Assembly (NCBI RefSeq): GCF_007097265.1
Contig: NZ_VJZP01000010.1
Location: forward strand, 1 to 64,000
Direction of reading: 5' to 3'
DNA: 64,000 nucleotides
Source: Flavobacterium gawalongense
Lineage (GTDB): Bacteria > Bacteroidota > Bacteroidia > Flavobacteriales > Flavobacteriaceae
Shown in pieces: positions 6,992 to 14,538 of the stretch (its first letter is position 1; the number at the start of each line of letters is the position of its first letter). The notes beneath the pieces were generated by a model. That model had not been told where the DNA came from. It searched no databases and saw nothing but the letters and a program-made list of their open reading frames with translations. Both the position numbers and the translations under genes were made by a program.

Positions 6992-9004
6992 ATGTTAGAA
7001 GAAAAGAATGATAACCTGCTGGAAGCAGATGGAAATTTAGAAAACAATTCCGTTGAATCAAGTCAATCCAACACTGAAGTTTTGGAAAAAACAGCATTGT
7101 CTGAGCCTATTGATGTGCCTGCAGAAGAAAATGTTGTTATCCCTTCTAATGAAGAATTGCCAGAAACTGCACCTATTGCAGAAACTGAAAATCAAACTGC
7201 ACTCGATGCAATTGCCGAAACAAATGCCGCCGAAAGTGAAGATGAAACGCTAAAAGAGCGTCACGACATTCCGATGCAGGATTATGACACACTGTCTCTT
7301 GAAACACTGGTAGAGGAACTGAAGAGTTTAGTTTCCAGTGAAAAAGTGATGTCTGTAAAAGATCATATTGAAGAAATTAAAAAAGCATTCTTAGCCAAAT
7401 ACAATCATCTTATTGAAGAGAAAAAAGAAGAATTTCTTGCAGAAAATCAAGATCCAAATGAAGAATTTCAATATCACTCTCCATTAAAAACACAATTTGA
7501 CAAATATTACTCTCTTTTTAGAGATACTAAAAATACACATTTCAAAAGCTTACAAACGAATCTAAAAACCAATTTAGAAAATCGATTGGTGATTGTTGAG
7601 GAACTAAAAGAGTTAATCAATCCGCAGGAAAACATCAAGGACACCTTAAAACATTTTAATGATTTAAGAGAGCGATGGAAAAATGCAGGACCAATTCCTA
7701 AAGACAAATACAATCACGTTTGGAATAATTTCCATTTTCATGTAGAAAATTTCTATGACTATTTGCATCTTGACAGAGAAGCAAGAGACTTGGATTTCAA
7801 ACATAATTTAGAGCAAAAACAAAAAATTGTCGCACGTGTTGAAGAATTGGTAAAAGAAACCGATGTCAACAAAGCGTTCAGAGAATTACAAGATTTACAT
7901 AGAATCTGGAAAGAAGACATTGGGCCTGTTTCTAGAGAACATCGTGATGCCATTTGGAACAAGTTTAGTGATTTGACCAAACAAATGCATGATAAACGCG
8001 AAGTTTTATTCGAAAATCAAAGAGGAACGGAACTTGAAAATTTAGAAAAGAAAAAAGAAATCATTTCTAAAATTGAAGTTTTAGCAACTGAGAAAGTGAA
8101 TGCTCATTCGCAATGGCTGACTCAAATAGAAAAAGTAGAAGCGTTACGTACTGCTTTCTTCTCTGCCGGAAAAGTACCATCGGATGTAAATGAGGAAACT
8201 TGGGCTAGTTTCAAAACTGCTGTCAGAAATTTTAATTCTTTCAAAAATTCGTTTTACAAAGACATTAAGAAAGATCAAAACGACAACTTATGCAAAAAAA
8301 CGGCCCTTGTTGCAAAAGCCAAAGAATTACAGGAAAGTACTGATTTTGCTGCGACTACTCCCATCATGAAACAAATTCAGGATGAGTGGAAACAAATAGG
8401 ACATGTGCCTAGAAAATACTCAGATAAAATCTGGAAAGAGTTTAAAGATGCCTGTAATCATTATTTTGACAAATTAAAAGAGCAAAAAAATGAAGAAAAC
8501 AGTGAAGAAGTAGAAGCTTTTGACAATAAAAAAACCTACTTAGAAACGTTGAGAGAGTACCAATTGACTGGTGATCACAAGACAGATCTCGATGCTATAA
8601 AATTACACATCGAAACCTGGAAAAACTTTGGAAAAGTTCCTTTCCCAAGAAGACATATTGAAGGAAAATTCAATAAAATTCTGGATGCTCTTTTTGAAAA
8701 ATTGAGTTTGAGTAAAAAAGACACTGATATGATACGTTTTGCCAATAGAATGGACAATTTATCAGAAAGTAATGATACTCGCAAACTGGATAACGAGAAG
8801 ATATTCTTAATGCGTAAAATTGATGAAGTGCAGAATGAAATTTTCCAATTAGAAAATAACATTCAGTTTTTTACCAACACCAGAAATGCAAAAAAAGAAA
8901 ATTCCATTGTATTAGAAGTTCGTAAAAACATCGCTATCCATAAAGAAAGCCTTGATGTTTGGAAAGAAAAACTAAAACAATTGAGAAATTTGAAAATAGA
9001 ATAA
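6992..9004 (+). CDS. DUF349 repeat protein
   Basis: A 670-aa, very acidic and helical protein. After a low-complexity Glu/Asn/Ala-rich N-terminal tail (about residues 1-90) it carries several DUF349-type repeats, recognisable by W-K-x-G-P-V/I-P signatures: RWKNAGPIPKDKYNHVWNNF, IWKEDIGPVSREHRDAIWNK, EWKQIGHVPRKYSDKIWKEF and TWKNFGKVPF. The C-terminus is a coiled coil. Bacteroidota carry one such protein per genome; its molecular role is not established. A longer frame begins with GTG at 6953, but the ATG at 6992 starts with the usual MxEEKND sequence. The gene is single, ending in a strong terminator, with the Flavo-1-like element upstream. Confidence 0.85.
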   Translation: MLEEKNDNLLEADGNLENNSVESSQSNTEVLEKTALSEPIDVPAEENVVIPSNEELPETAPIAETENQTALDAIAETNAAESEDETLKERHDIPMQDYDTLSLETLVEELKSLVSSEKVMSVKDHIEEIKKAFLAKYNHLIEEKKEEFLAENQDPNEEFQYHSPLKTQFDKYYSLFRDTKNTHFKSLQTNLKTNLENRLVIVEELKELINPQENIKDTLKHFNDLRERWKNAGPIPKDKYNHVWNNFHFHVENFYDYLHLDREARDLDFKHNLEQKQKIVARVEELVKETDVNKAFRELQDLHRIWKEDIGPVSREHRDAIWNKFSDLTKQMHDKREVLFENQRGTELENLEKKKEIISKIEVLATEKVNAHSQWLTQIEKVEALRTAFFSAGKVPSDVNEETWASFKTAVRNFNSFKNSFYKDIKKDQNDNLCKKTALVAKAKELQESTDFAATTPIMKQIQDEWKQIGHVPRKYSDKIWKEFKDACNHYFDKLKEQKNEENSEEVEAFDNKKTYLETLREYQLTGDHKTDLDAIKLHIETWKNFGKVPFPRRHIEGKFNKILDALFEKLSLSKKDTDMIRFANRMDNLSESNDTRKLDNEKIFLMRKIDEVQNEIFQLENNIQFFTNTRNAKKENSIVLEVRKNIAIHKESLDVWKEKLKQLRNLKIE

Positions 9005-9028
9005 TTTTCAACAATAGTTAAAAATTAG

Positions 9029-9061
9029 AAACCTCGTTCTTAAATAGTTCGAGGTTTTTTT
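9029..9061 (+). terminator. terminator of the DUF349 gene
   Basis: AAACCTCG (9029-9036) pairs with CGAGGTTT (9050-9057), followed by a T-run to 9061. It lies 25 bp after the DUF349 stop codon. Confidence 0.85.
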
Positions 9062-9080
9062 ATGAAAATAAAGTAACGAT

Positions 9081-9124
9081 ATGATAATTATCATTTTAAA
9101 TATTTAGCCGTAATGTTACTTTTG
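9081..9124 (+). promoter_or_regulatory. FNR-box-like operator and promoter of hemN
   Basis: A 14-bp perfect palindrome, ATGATAATTATCAT (9081-9094), contains the FNR core TGAT-N4-ATCA. Its centre is 36.5 bp upstream of the last G of a perfect -7 element TACTTTTG (9117-9124), which places it near -42, the class II activator position. Identical spacing is found at ccoS and ccoI, next to a Crp/Fnr gene. Confidence 0.75.
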
Positions 9125-9146
9125 GTTATTGCTAAATGACTTTACC

Positions 9147-10511
9147 ATGAAAAATTCCTTAATTCAAAAGTACAATGTTCCAGGGCCCAGATACACCAGT
9201 TATCCAACAGTTCCATATTGGGATGAAACTGATTTTTCGGATAAAATTTGGACCGAAACGCTGAAAAAATCATTTGCAGCAAGTAATAGTTCAGAGGGGA
9301 TCAGTCTTTATATTCATTTGCCTTTTTGCGAAAGCTTATGCACTTTTTGTGGCTGTAACAAGCGTATCACAAAAAATCATGCCGTTGAAAATCCTTATAT
9401 TGATGCAGTTTTGAAAGAATGGACTTTCTATTGTAAAATCCTTGGTGAAAAACCAACCATCAAAGAAATTCATTTAGGCGGCGGGACCCCAACATTTTTC
9501 TCTCCTAAAAATTTAGAGGATTTAATAAACGGTATTTTTTCCCATGCCAATAAAGCCAAAGACTATGAATTTAGTTTTGAAGGCCACCCTAACAATACCT
9601 CACACGAACATTTGCAAAAGCTCTACGATTTAGGTTTTAGAAGAGTGAGTTTTGGCGTTCAGGACTATTCAGAAAAAGTTCAAAAAGCAATTCACAGGGA
9701 ACAGCCTTTTCATAACGTGGCAAAAGTTACGTTCTGGGCCAGAGAAATTGGTTATACTTCGATTGGTCATGATATTATTTTTGGATTGCCATTTCAGGAA
9801 ATTGAAGATATTATCGATACTATTGAGAAAACAAAATCATTACAGCCCGACCGATTGGCATTTTATAGTTACGCCCATGTTCCTTGGATTAAAGGGAATG
9901 GACAACGCGGATTTAATGATGAAGATATTCCAAAGGATGAGAAAAAGCGAATATTGTATGAAACAGGTAAAAAATTATTGTATGAAAACGGGTATCGCGA
10001 AATAGGAATGGATCATTTTGCATTAAAAACAGACAGTTTGTATGACGCTTTTCAAAATGGTAAATTGCATCGTAATTTTATGGGCTACAGTTCCTCAAAA
10101 ACACAATTAATGATTGGTTTAGGTGTTTCTTCCATCAGTGACAGTTGGTATAGTTTTGCGCAGAATGTAAAAAACTTGGAAGATTATTATCAAGTATTAG
10201 AATGGAATAAATTACCGGTTTTCAGAGGGCATTTATTGACGAATGAAGACCTCATCATCAGAAAACACATTCTGAATTTAATGTGCCAATTTGAAACTTC
10301 CTGGAAAAACAAAGAGGGTTATTTCAATGAAATTCCAGACGTTATACTTCAGTTGAAAGAAATGGAAAACGATGGATTAGTAATCCTTAAAGACTATAAC
10401 ATTGAGGTTACAGAAAAAGGGAAACCTTATGTTCGTAATATTTGTATGGCATTCGATTTACGTTTGAAAAGAAAAGCACCGGAAACCGAATTGTTTTCGA
10501 TGACAATCTAA
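9147..10511 (+). CDS. hemN: oxygen-independent coproporphyrinogen III oxidase
   Basis: Radical SAM enzyme of heme synthesis that decarboxylates coproporphyrinogen III to protoporphyrinogen IX without oxygen. It is 454 aa long. The N-terminus has YNVPGPRYTSYPTVP, followed by the iron-sulfur motif CESLCTFCGC (Cys61, Cys65, Cys68), the GGGTP motif (HLGGGTPTFF) and the C-terminal HemN domain. A TTG-initiated extension to 9129 is possible, but the ATG at 9147 matches the family. The upstream FNR-like box fits an enzyme needed when oxygen is low, and its product supplies heme to the adjacent cbb3 oxidase. It converges on the TauE/SafE gene across a shared terminator. Confidence 0.95.
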   Translation: MKNSLIQKYNVPGPRYTSYPTVPYWDETDFSDKIWTETLKKSFAASNSSEGISLYIHLPFCESLCTFCGCNKRITKNHAVENPYIDAVLKEWTFYCKILGEKPTIKEIHLGGGTPTFFSPKNLEDLINGIFSHANKAKDYEFSFEGHPNNTSHEHLQKLYDLGFRRVSFGVQDYSEKVQKAIHREQPFHNVAKVTFWAREIGYTSIGHDIIFGLPFQEIEDIIDTIEKTKSLQPDRLAFYSYAHVPWIKGNGQRGFNDEDIPKDEKKRILYETGKKLLYENGYREIGMDHFALKTDSLYDAFQNGKLHRNFMGYSSSKTQLMIGLGVSSISDSWYSFAQNVKNLEDYYQVLEWNKLPVFRGHLLTNEDLIIRKHILNLMCQFETSWKNKEGYFNEIPDVILQLKEMENDGLVILKDYNIEVTEKGKPYVRNICMAFDLRLKRKAPETELFSMTI

Positions 10512-10533
10512 TAATCCCTAATCTTACAAAATA

Positions 10534-10561
10534 AAAAAGCACGCTGAATAGCGTGCTTTTT
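10534..10561. terminator. bidirectional terminator between hemN and the cco block
   Basis: AAAAGCACGC (10535-10544) pairs with GCGTGCTTTT (10551-10560) around a 6-nt loop, with A- and T-runs on both sides. It sits between convergent genes and can serve both strands. Confidence 0.85.
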
Positions 10562-10582
10562 ATATACTAAACTATAAAAAAA

Positions 10583-11284
10583 TTAGTGACAATTCGGATC
10601 GGCTTGAATAAACAAACTCATATTAGATGGAGAAATGTAAGGAATTCCCAATCCCAATCCTCTTAAAATAAATAAACAACCAATGCATACCGCCACATAA
10701 GGAATCGCTTTTTGGATTCTATTTCGGACAGGCACCGTTAAAAATGAATTAATATACACGACACTGCTCATCATAGGAACGGTTCCTAATCCGAATAATA
10801 TCATATATAAAACACCCAGACTTTCACTCTGCATGGCAATAGCCCCAAACAAGGCGACATAAACCATTCCACAAGGTAAAAAACCGTTGAGTAAACCAAT
10901 AGTGAATAATGATTTGTAACTCTTGTTTTTAAACTGACTTCCTAATGCTGTTTTTATTTTAGATATCAATTCAAAAACAGGTTTTGAAAAATTATATTTA
11001 GCAAAAAGTTTATTCGGAGTTAAAACTACAATAATCATGGCTACGCCAATGAATATGGATAATTTCTGTTGTAAACCAGCCATAAAAAATCCTTTTCCAA
11101 CCAGCCCAAAAACAAATCCAATGGTGGCATACGCCGTTAATCTTCCTAAATGATAGGTAATAATTTGGGTGACTTTTTTAGTCTGGTTATTTCTATCAAC
11201 GGGTAACATCATAGCAATAGGACCACACATACCAATGCAGTGAAAACTACTTATTAAACCGAAAATAAAGGCAGTGTAAAGCAT
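10583..11284 (-). CDS. TauE/SafE-family membrane protein at the end of the cco cluster
   Basis: A 233-aa polytopic inner-membrane protein beginning MLYTAFIFGLISSFHCIGMC, with the conserved HCIGMCGPIA segment and a second GFLPCGMVYVAL repeat. These are hallmarks of the TauE/SafE branch (YfiH/CcoX-like, DsbD-type fold) found next to cbb3 oxidase genes. Members are annotated as sulfite or anion exporters. In cbb3 operons a role in copper or thiol handling during oxidase assembly has been suggested, but it is not proven here. About six membrane segments are visible. It is the last gene of the minus-strand cluster, separated from ccoH by an inverted-repeat stem, and shares its terminator with hemN. 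Confidence 0.8.
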   Translation of the reverse strand: MLYTAFIFGLISSFHCIGMCGPIAMMLPVDRNNQTKKVTQIITYHLGRLTAYATIGFVFGLVGKGFFMAGLQQKLSIFIGVAMIIVVLTPNKLFAKYNFSKPVFELISKIKTALGSQFKNKSYKSLFTIGLLNGFLPCGMVYVALFGAIAMQSESLGVLYMILFGLGTVPMMSSVVYINSFLTVPVRNRIQKAIPYVAVCIGCLFILRGLGLGIPYISPSNMSLFIQADPNCH

Positions 11285-11298
11285 TTTTTTAGTCTAAT

Positions 11299-11358
11299 GT
11301 CATAAAGTCAAAAGTCTTAAAGTCAAACGATGGACTTTATGACTTTTGACTTTATGAC
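11299..11358. repeat. 18-bp perfect inverted repeat built from an AAAGTC word
   Basis: GTCATAAAGTCAAAAGTC (11299-11316) is the exact reverse complement of GACTTTTGACTTTATGAC (11341-11358), separated by 24 nt. The right arm abuts the ccoH stop codon, so an mRNA stem would form between ccoH and the TauE/SafE gene. The word (T)AAAGTC is iterated in each arm, as in the inverted repeats at 20316-20493 and 37194-37607. Confidence 0.8.
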
Positions 11359-11867
11359 TAATTGATATATATCGTTTCTTTGGACAAATAGGATTTTCCC
11401 TCATATTGCCATTCCATATTAATGTCCCAACGACCGCCTGCCAAACTTTTTTTAGGAATGAGCAAAGTAGGATTAGACAACGAAATTGGAATTTCAAAAT
11501 CTAATTTTTTGTTAGACGGTCTGTAAAGGGACACTTTTCCTTTAATGTTTTTCGGAATGAATACATCTGGAAATACAATTAGAATTCCCTCTGAAGTAGT
11601 CGTTATTTTTGGCTTTTGAGCCAAATTTTGTACGTTTTGAATCCGTCCCATTTCATCTCCAAAATGAGCATCATGCTTGTAATATTCTTCTACAACCAGC
11701 TCATTATCATATTTTGAATCGGATTGAACTGTAAAAACAAAATACAAAATGAAGGTCATAAACAAACCAAAAGCAATAACGATTCCTGTTCCCCAATTAA
11801 TCCCCCTGGCCCCCGAAGGGGGAACTGCTGTTAGAGTATTTAAATCTTTTATATTATTATTTTCCAT
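11358..11867 (-). CDS. ccoH: CcoH/FixH-like cbb3 oxidase assembly protein
   Basis: A 169-aa protein with one N-terminal membrane anchor (about residues 25-48, GIVIAFGLFMTFILYFVFTV) and a periplasmic FixH domain of beta strands ending WDINMEWQYEGKSYL. FixH proteins help cbb3 oxidase assembly or stability. It lies downstream of ccoG in the standard order. Residues 12-24 (LTAVPPSGARGIN) are encoded by a GC-rich palindromic repeat (11800-11826) that occurs elsewhere as an intergenic element, so the N-terminal tail seems to have been lengthened by a repeat insertion. A later start is hard to choose because no ATG follows before the membrane segment. Confidence 0.88.
   Translation of the reverse strand: MENNNIKDLNTLTAVPPSGARGINWGTGIVIAFGLFMTFILYFVFTVQSDSKYDNELVVEEYYKHDAHFGDEMGRIQNVQNLAQKPKITTTSEGILIVFPDVFIPKNIKGKVSLYRPSNKKLDFEIPISLSNPTLLIPKKSLAGGRWDINMEWQYEGKSYLSKETIYIN
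11800..11826. repeat. GC-rich palindromic repeat inside ccoH
   Basis: The plus-strand sequence reads TCCCCCTGGCCCCCGAAGGG then GGAAC. The core is C5-GAA-G5, the same design as the copies at 17677, 17936, 45734 and 45897. It is translated as PPSGARG in the CcoH N-terminal tail. Confidence 0.65.
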
Positions 11868-11939
11868 GTTTTGTACAAATTAAAATTCTATTCCCATTTT
11901 CCTTTCCTATTAGAGTTCCCCCATCATGGGTTAGGAGAT

Positions 11940-13358
11940 TTAATCAAAACTTCGAGGGCTTAAAAAACTTGTTGTGCTGGTTTCAATTTTTTTATCCCCA
12001 TTATAAACCTCGATTTTCAATTTTGTTTTATCGCTGTCCAATACATTTTGATTGATTTCAACAAACAGTGTTCCTCCATTCATCCCTTGTTTCGGTACTT
12101 TTAAAGCTTGTTTACCAACTACTTTTAAAGCTCCTTTTATACCCACTAATTTGAAATTAATATCATTAAAATCAGTATTGGTTTTATTGATAATTTTAAA
12201 AGTATAAACATTACTGATATTATCCCCTTTGTGTTGAAACAATTGTCCTGGCAACCTCAAAATACTGGCTTCGACATCGGAACGTAAAAACAATAATCCA
12301 ATTAAAATTCCTGTCAAAATAAACAATACAGCGGAATAGCCTTTCATTCTGGGCGTGAATTTGAACTTGACTTTTTTCTCAATTTCATCTTCCGAAGCAT
12401 AGCGAATCAGTCCTCTAGGTAATCCCACATTGTCCATAATAGTATCGCACTCATCAATACAAGCGGTACAATTAATACATTCCATTTGCGTCCCGTTCCG
12501 AATATCAATTCCGGTTGGACAAACGTTCACACATTGTTTACAATCAATACAATCTCCTTTTCCTGTTGCGGCTCTATCCTCCTGTTTATTAAATTTAGCC
12601 CTACCAACTTCTTTTTCACCTCGAACAAAATCATAGGCTACATTTATCGATTTATCGTCTAATAAAACGCCTTGCAATCTTCCGTAAGGGCAGGCAATAA
12701 TACAAACCTGTTCTCTAAACCATGCAAAAATAAAATAGAAAACTCCCGTAAAAATCAATAAAGAAACCAAGGTGCTTACATGGTTTTCCGGTCCTTCTTC
12801 AATCATTAAAAACAACTTATCGCTACTGATAAGATAGGCAAGAAAGACATTGGCAATAAAAAAAGAAATGATCAGAAATATAGACCACTTAAATCCTTTT
12901 TTCCTGATTTTCTCTGCATCCCATTCTTGTTTTTCCAATCGGATCTGAGCACCACGATCGCCTTCAATCCAATATTCAATTCTTCGGAAAACCATTTCTA
13001 AAAAGATGGTCTGCGGACAAATCCATCCGCAAAATATACGTCCAAAAATTACCGTAAAAAGGATGACGAAAACGACGCCAATAATCATAAAAAGAACGAA
13101 AAGATAAATATCTTGTGGCCAAAATGGAAATCCGAAAATATTAAATCTTCTTTCCAATATATTGAACATCATAAACTGATTGCCATTTATCTTTATAAAG
13201 GGATTAGCAACAAGAACAATCAACAAAAAATAACTGACCCATTTTCTATAATCATGAAACTTTCCTGAAGGCTTTTTTGGAAAAATAAATTTTCTGTTTC
13301 CTTCTTCATCAATCGTTCCGATGGTATCTCTAAAAGCTTCGTCTGGTAATTTTGACAT
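11940..13358 (-). CDS. ccoG: CcoG/FixG iron-sulfur protein
   Basis: A 472-aa cbb3 oxidase accessory protein, related to copper handling during oxidase maturation. After an N-terminal cytoplasmic stretch (MSKLPDEAFRDTIGTID) there are several membrane helices with the conserved CGWICPQT motif near residue 113. A dicluster ferredoxin domain follows (CIDCKQCVNVCP near 271 and CINCTACIDEC near 300), then another membrane helix and a C-terminal Ig-like FixG domain. A GTG start six codons upstream (13376) is possible, but ATG 13358 gives the family N-terminus. It lies between ccoP and ccoH, 77 bp from ccoP. Confidence 0.95.
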   Translation of the reverse strand: MSKLPDEAFRDTIGTIDEEGNRKFIFPKKPSGKFHDYRKWVSYFLLIVLVANPFIKINGNQFMMFNILERRFNIFGFPFWPQDIYLFVLFMIIGVVFVILFTVIFGRIFCGWICPQTIFLEMVFRRIEYWIEGDRGAQIRLEKQEWDAEKIRKKGFKWSIFLIISFFIANVFLAYLISSDKLFLMIEEGPENHVSTLVSLLIFTGVFYFIFAWFREQVCIIACPYGRLQGVLLDDKSINVAYDFVRGEKEVGRAKFNKQEDRAATGKGDCIDCKQCVNVCPTGIDIRNGTQMECINCTACIDECDTIMDNVGLPRGLIRYASEDEIEKKVKFKFTPRMKGYSAVLFILTGILIGLLFLRSDVEASILRLPGQLFQHKGDNISNVYTFKIINKTNTDFNDINFKLVGIKGALKVVGKQALKVPKQGMNGGTLFVEINQNVLDSDKTKLKIEVYNGDKKIETSTTSFLSPRSFD

Positions 13359-13435
13359 TTTTTTTATTTTAAACACAAATTTTATTCATTTTTATAAAAA
13401 ATTTAAAAGCTAAATAAAATTCGTGTTTTTACTTT

Positions 13436-14335
13436 TTATTTAACCGCTACCGGTACATTTTCATCCACCCATACTTCCCCTTCCGGTGCTTTTGGATCTA
13501 CAGGATTACTTCCCTTCAATGATATAATGTAACTGGCCACTTTTTGCATTTCTTTTGGTTTCAGCGTTCCTTTCCAAGCAATCATTCCTTTTCCATCCCT
13601 ACCGCCATTTACCAAAGTATGGAATATGTTTTTTATGCCACCACCTAAAATCCATTGATCGTCCGTTAAGTTTGGTCCAATTTGCCCACCTCCGTCTGCT
13701 CTGTGACAGGCAGCACAATTCGTTGTGAAAATTTCTTTCCCTTCAGCTAAATCCGCAGGTTCTATTGACAAGGTAACTGTTTTTTCATCCATTAAATCTG
13801 GAGCCGTTTTCATATATTCCGCAATATCAATTTTGGCTTGAGCAACTTCTTTTTTAAGTTCCATTTCCTGATTATCAGCCCCTAATACTTCATATTGCAC
13901 CATATAAACAACCCCAAAAACGATACAAGCATAAAATAAATACACCCACCATGTCGGTAAATTATTATCTAACTCTTTGATGCCGTCATAATCATGTTCC
14001 AATAACAATTGATCTTCATGCTCTAATGACTCGGATTTAGTCACCCTTTTCATCAGATTTTTGTACCATTCACTTTCCTTGAAGCCTAACTCATTTGCTG
14101 AATCCAACTTTAATTTCTGTTCTTCTGTCAATAAACTGTATGTAATAGTATCGACTGCACTCAACGTAATTTCTATCGCTATCAGTAAAAAAAGAAATAC
14201 GAATAAGAAGATAGAAACCATAGGAAACTTTATAAAAGCAGGTCTATCTCCTGAGTCAATAAAATATTCCATTGCCATAAATACAGCAAAGAAAATAACT
14301 GGTACTCTAACGTATGCTGGAATTAATTTTTTCAT
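13436..14335 (-). CDS. ccoP: cbb3 cytochrome c oxidase subunit III, monoheme
   Basis: A 299-aa c-type cytochrome that feeds electrons to the cbb3 oxidase. Two membrane helices are visible (about residues 35-60 and 130-150, the latter in the CcoP signature WWVYLFYACIVFGVVY). A periplasmic cytochrome c domain follows, with one heme motif, CAACH, near 208 and a distal Met in GKGMIAWKG. Proteobacterial CcoP has two CxxCH motifs; only one is present here, as in Bacteroidota. The gene is 28 nt downstream of ccoQ in the same operon. Confidence 0.93.
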   Translation of the reverse strand: MKKLIPAYVRVPVIFFAVFMAMEYFIDSGDRPAFIKFPMVSIFLFVFLFLLIAIEITLSAVDTITYSLLTEEQKLKLDSANELGFKESEWYKNLMKRVTKSESLEHEDQLLLEHDYDGIKELDNNLPTWWVYLFYACIVFGVVYMVQYEVLGADNQEMELKKEVAQAKIDIAEYMKTAPDLMDEKTVTLSIEPADLAEGKEIFTTNCAACHRADGGGQIGPNLTDDQWILGGGIKNIFHTLVNGGRDGKGMIAWKGTLKPKEMQKVASYIISLKGSNPVDPKAPEGEVWVDENVPVAVK

Positions 14336-14362
14336 TTTCTGAATTTTAAAAAATTATACTAT

Positions 14363-14533
14363 TTAATTGTCTCTCAATGGAATTTGACTCAATTCATTAA
14401 TCGTTTCTTTCTTATAGGAGAATACCCATAAACCGAGACCTACAAAAAAGACGAAAAAAATTAATAATGATAAGATGGGATATATCGCCACACCTTCAAT
14501 AGTTTCCATATTGTGTTTTATTTGTTCGAACAT
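14363..14533 (-). CDS. ccoQ: CcoQ-like small membrane subunit
   Basis: A 56-aa protein beginning MFEQIKHNMETIEGVAIYPI, with a single hydrophobic helix (LSLLIFFVFFVGLGLWVF, about 21-38) and a short KKET-containing tail, the pattern of CcoQ/FixQ. It lies 5 nt after the ccoNO stop codon and just before ccoP, exactly where ccoQ belongs. The gene is short and easily missed. The assignment rests on position and topology, because sequence conservation in this subunit is low. Confidence 0.88.
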   Translation of the reverse strand: MFEQIKHNMETIEGVAIYPILSLLIFFVFFVGLGLWVFSYKKETINELSQIPLRDN

Positions 14534-14538
14534 GACTT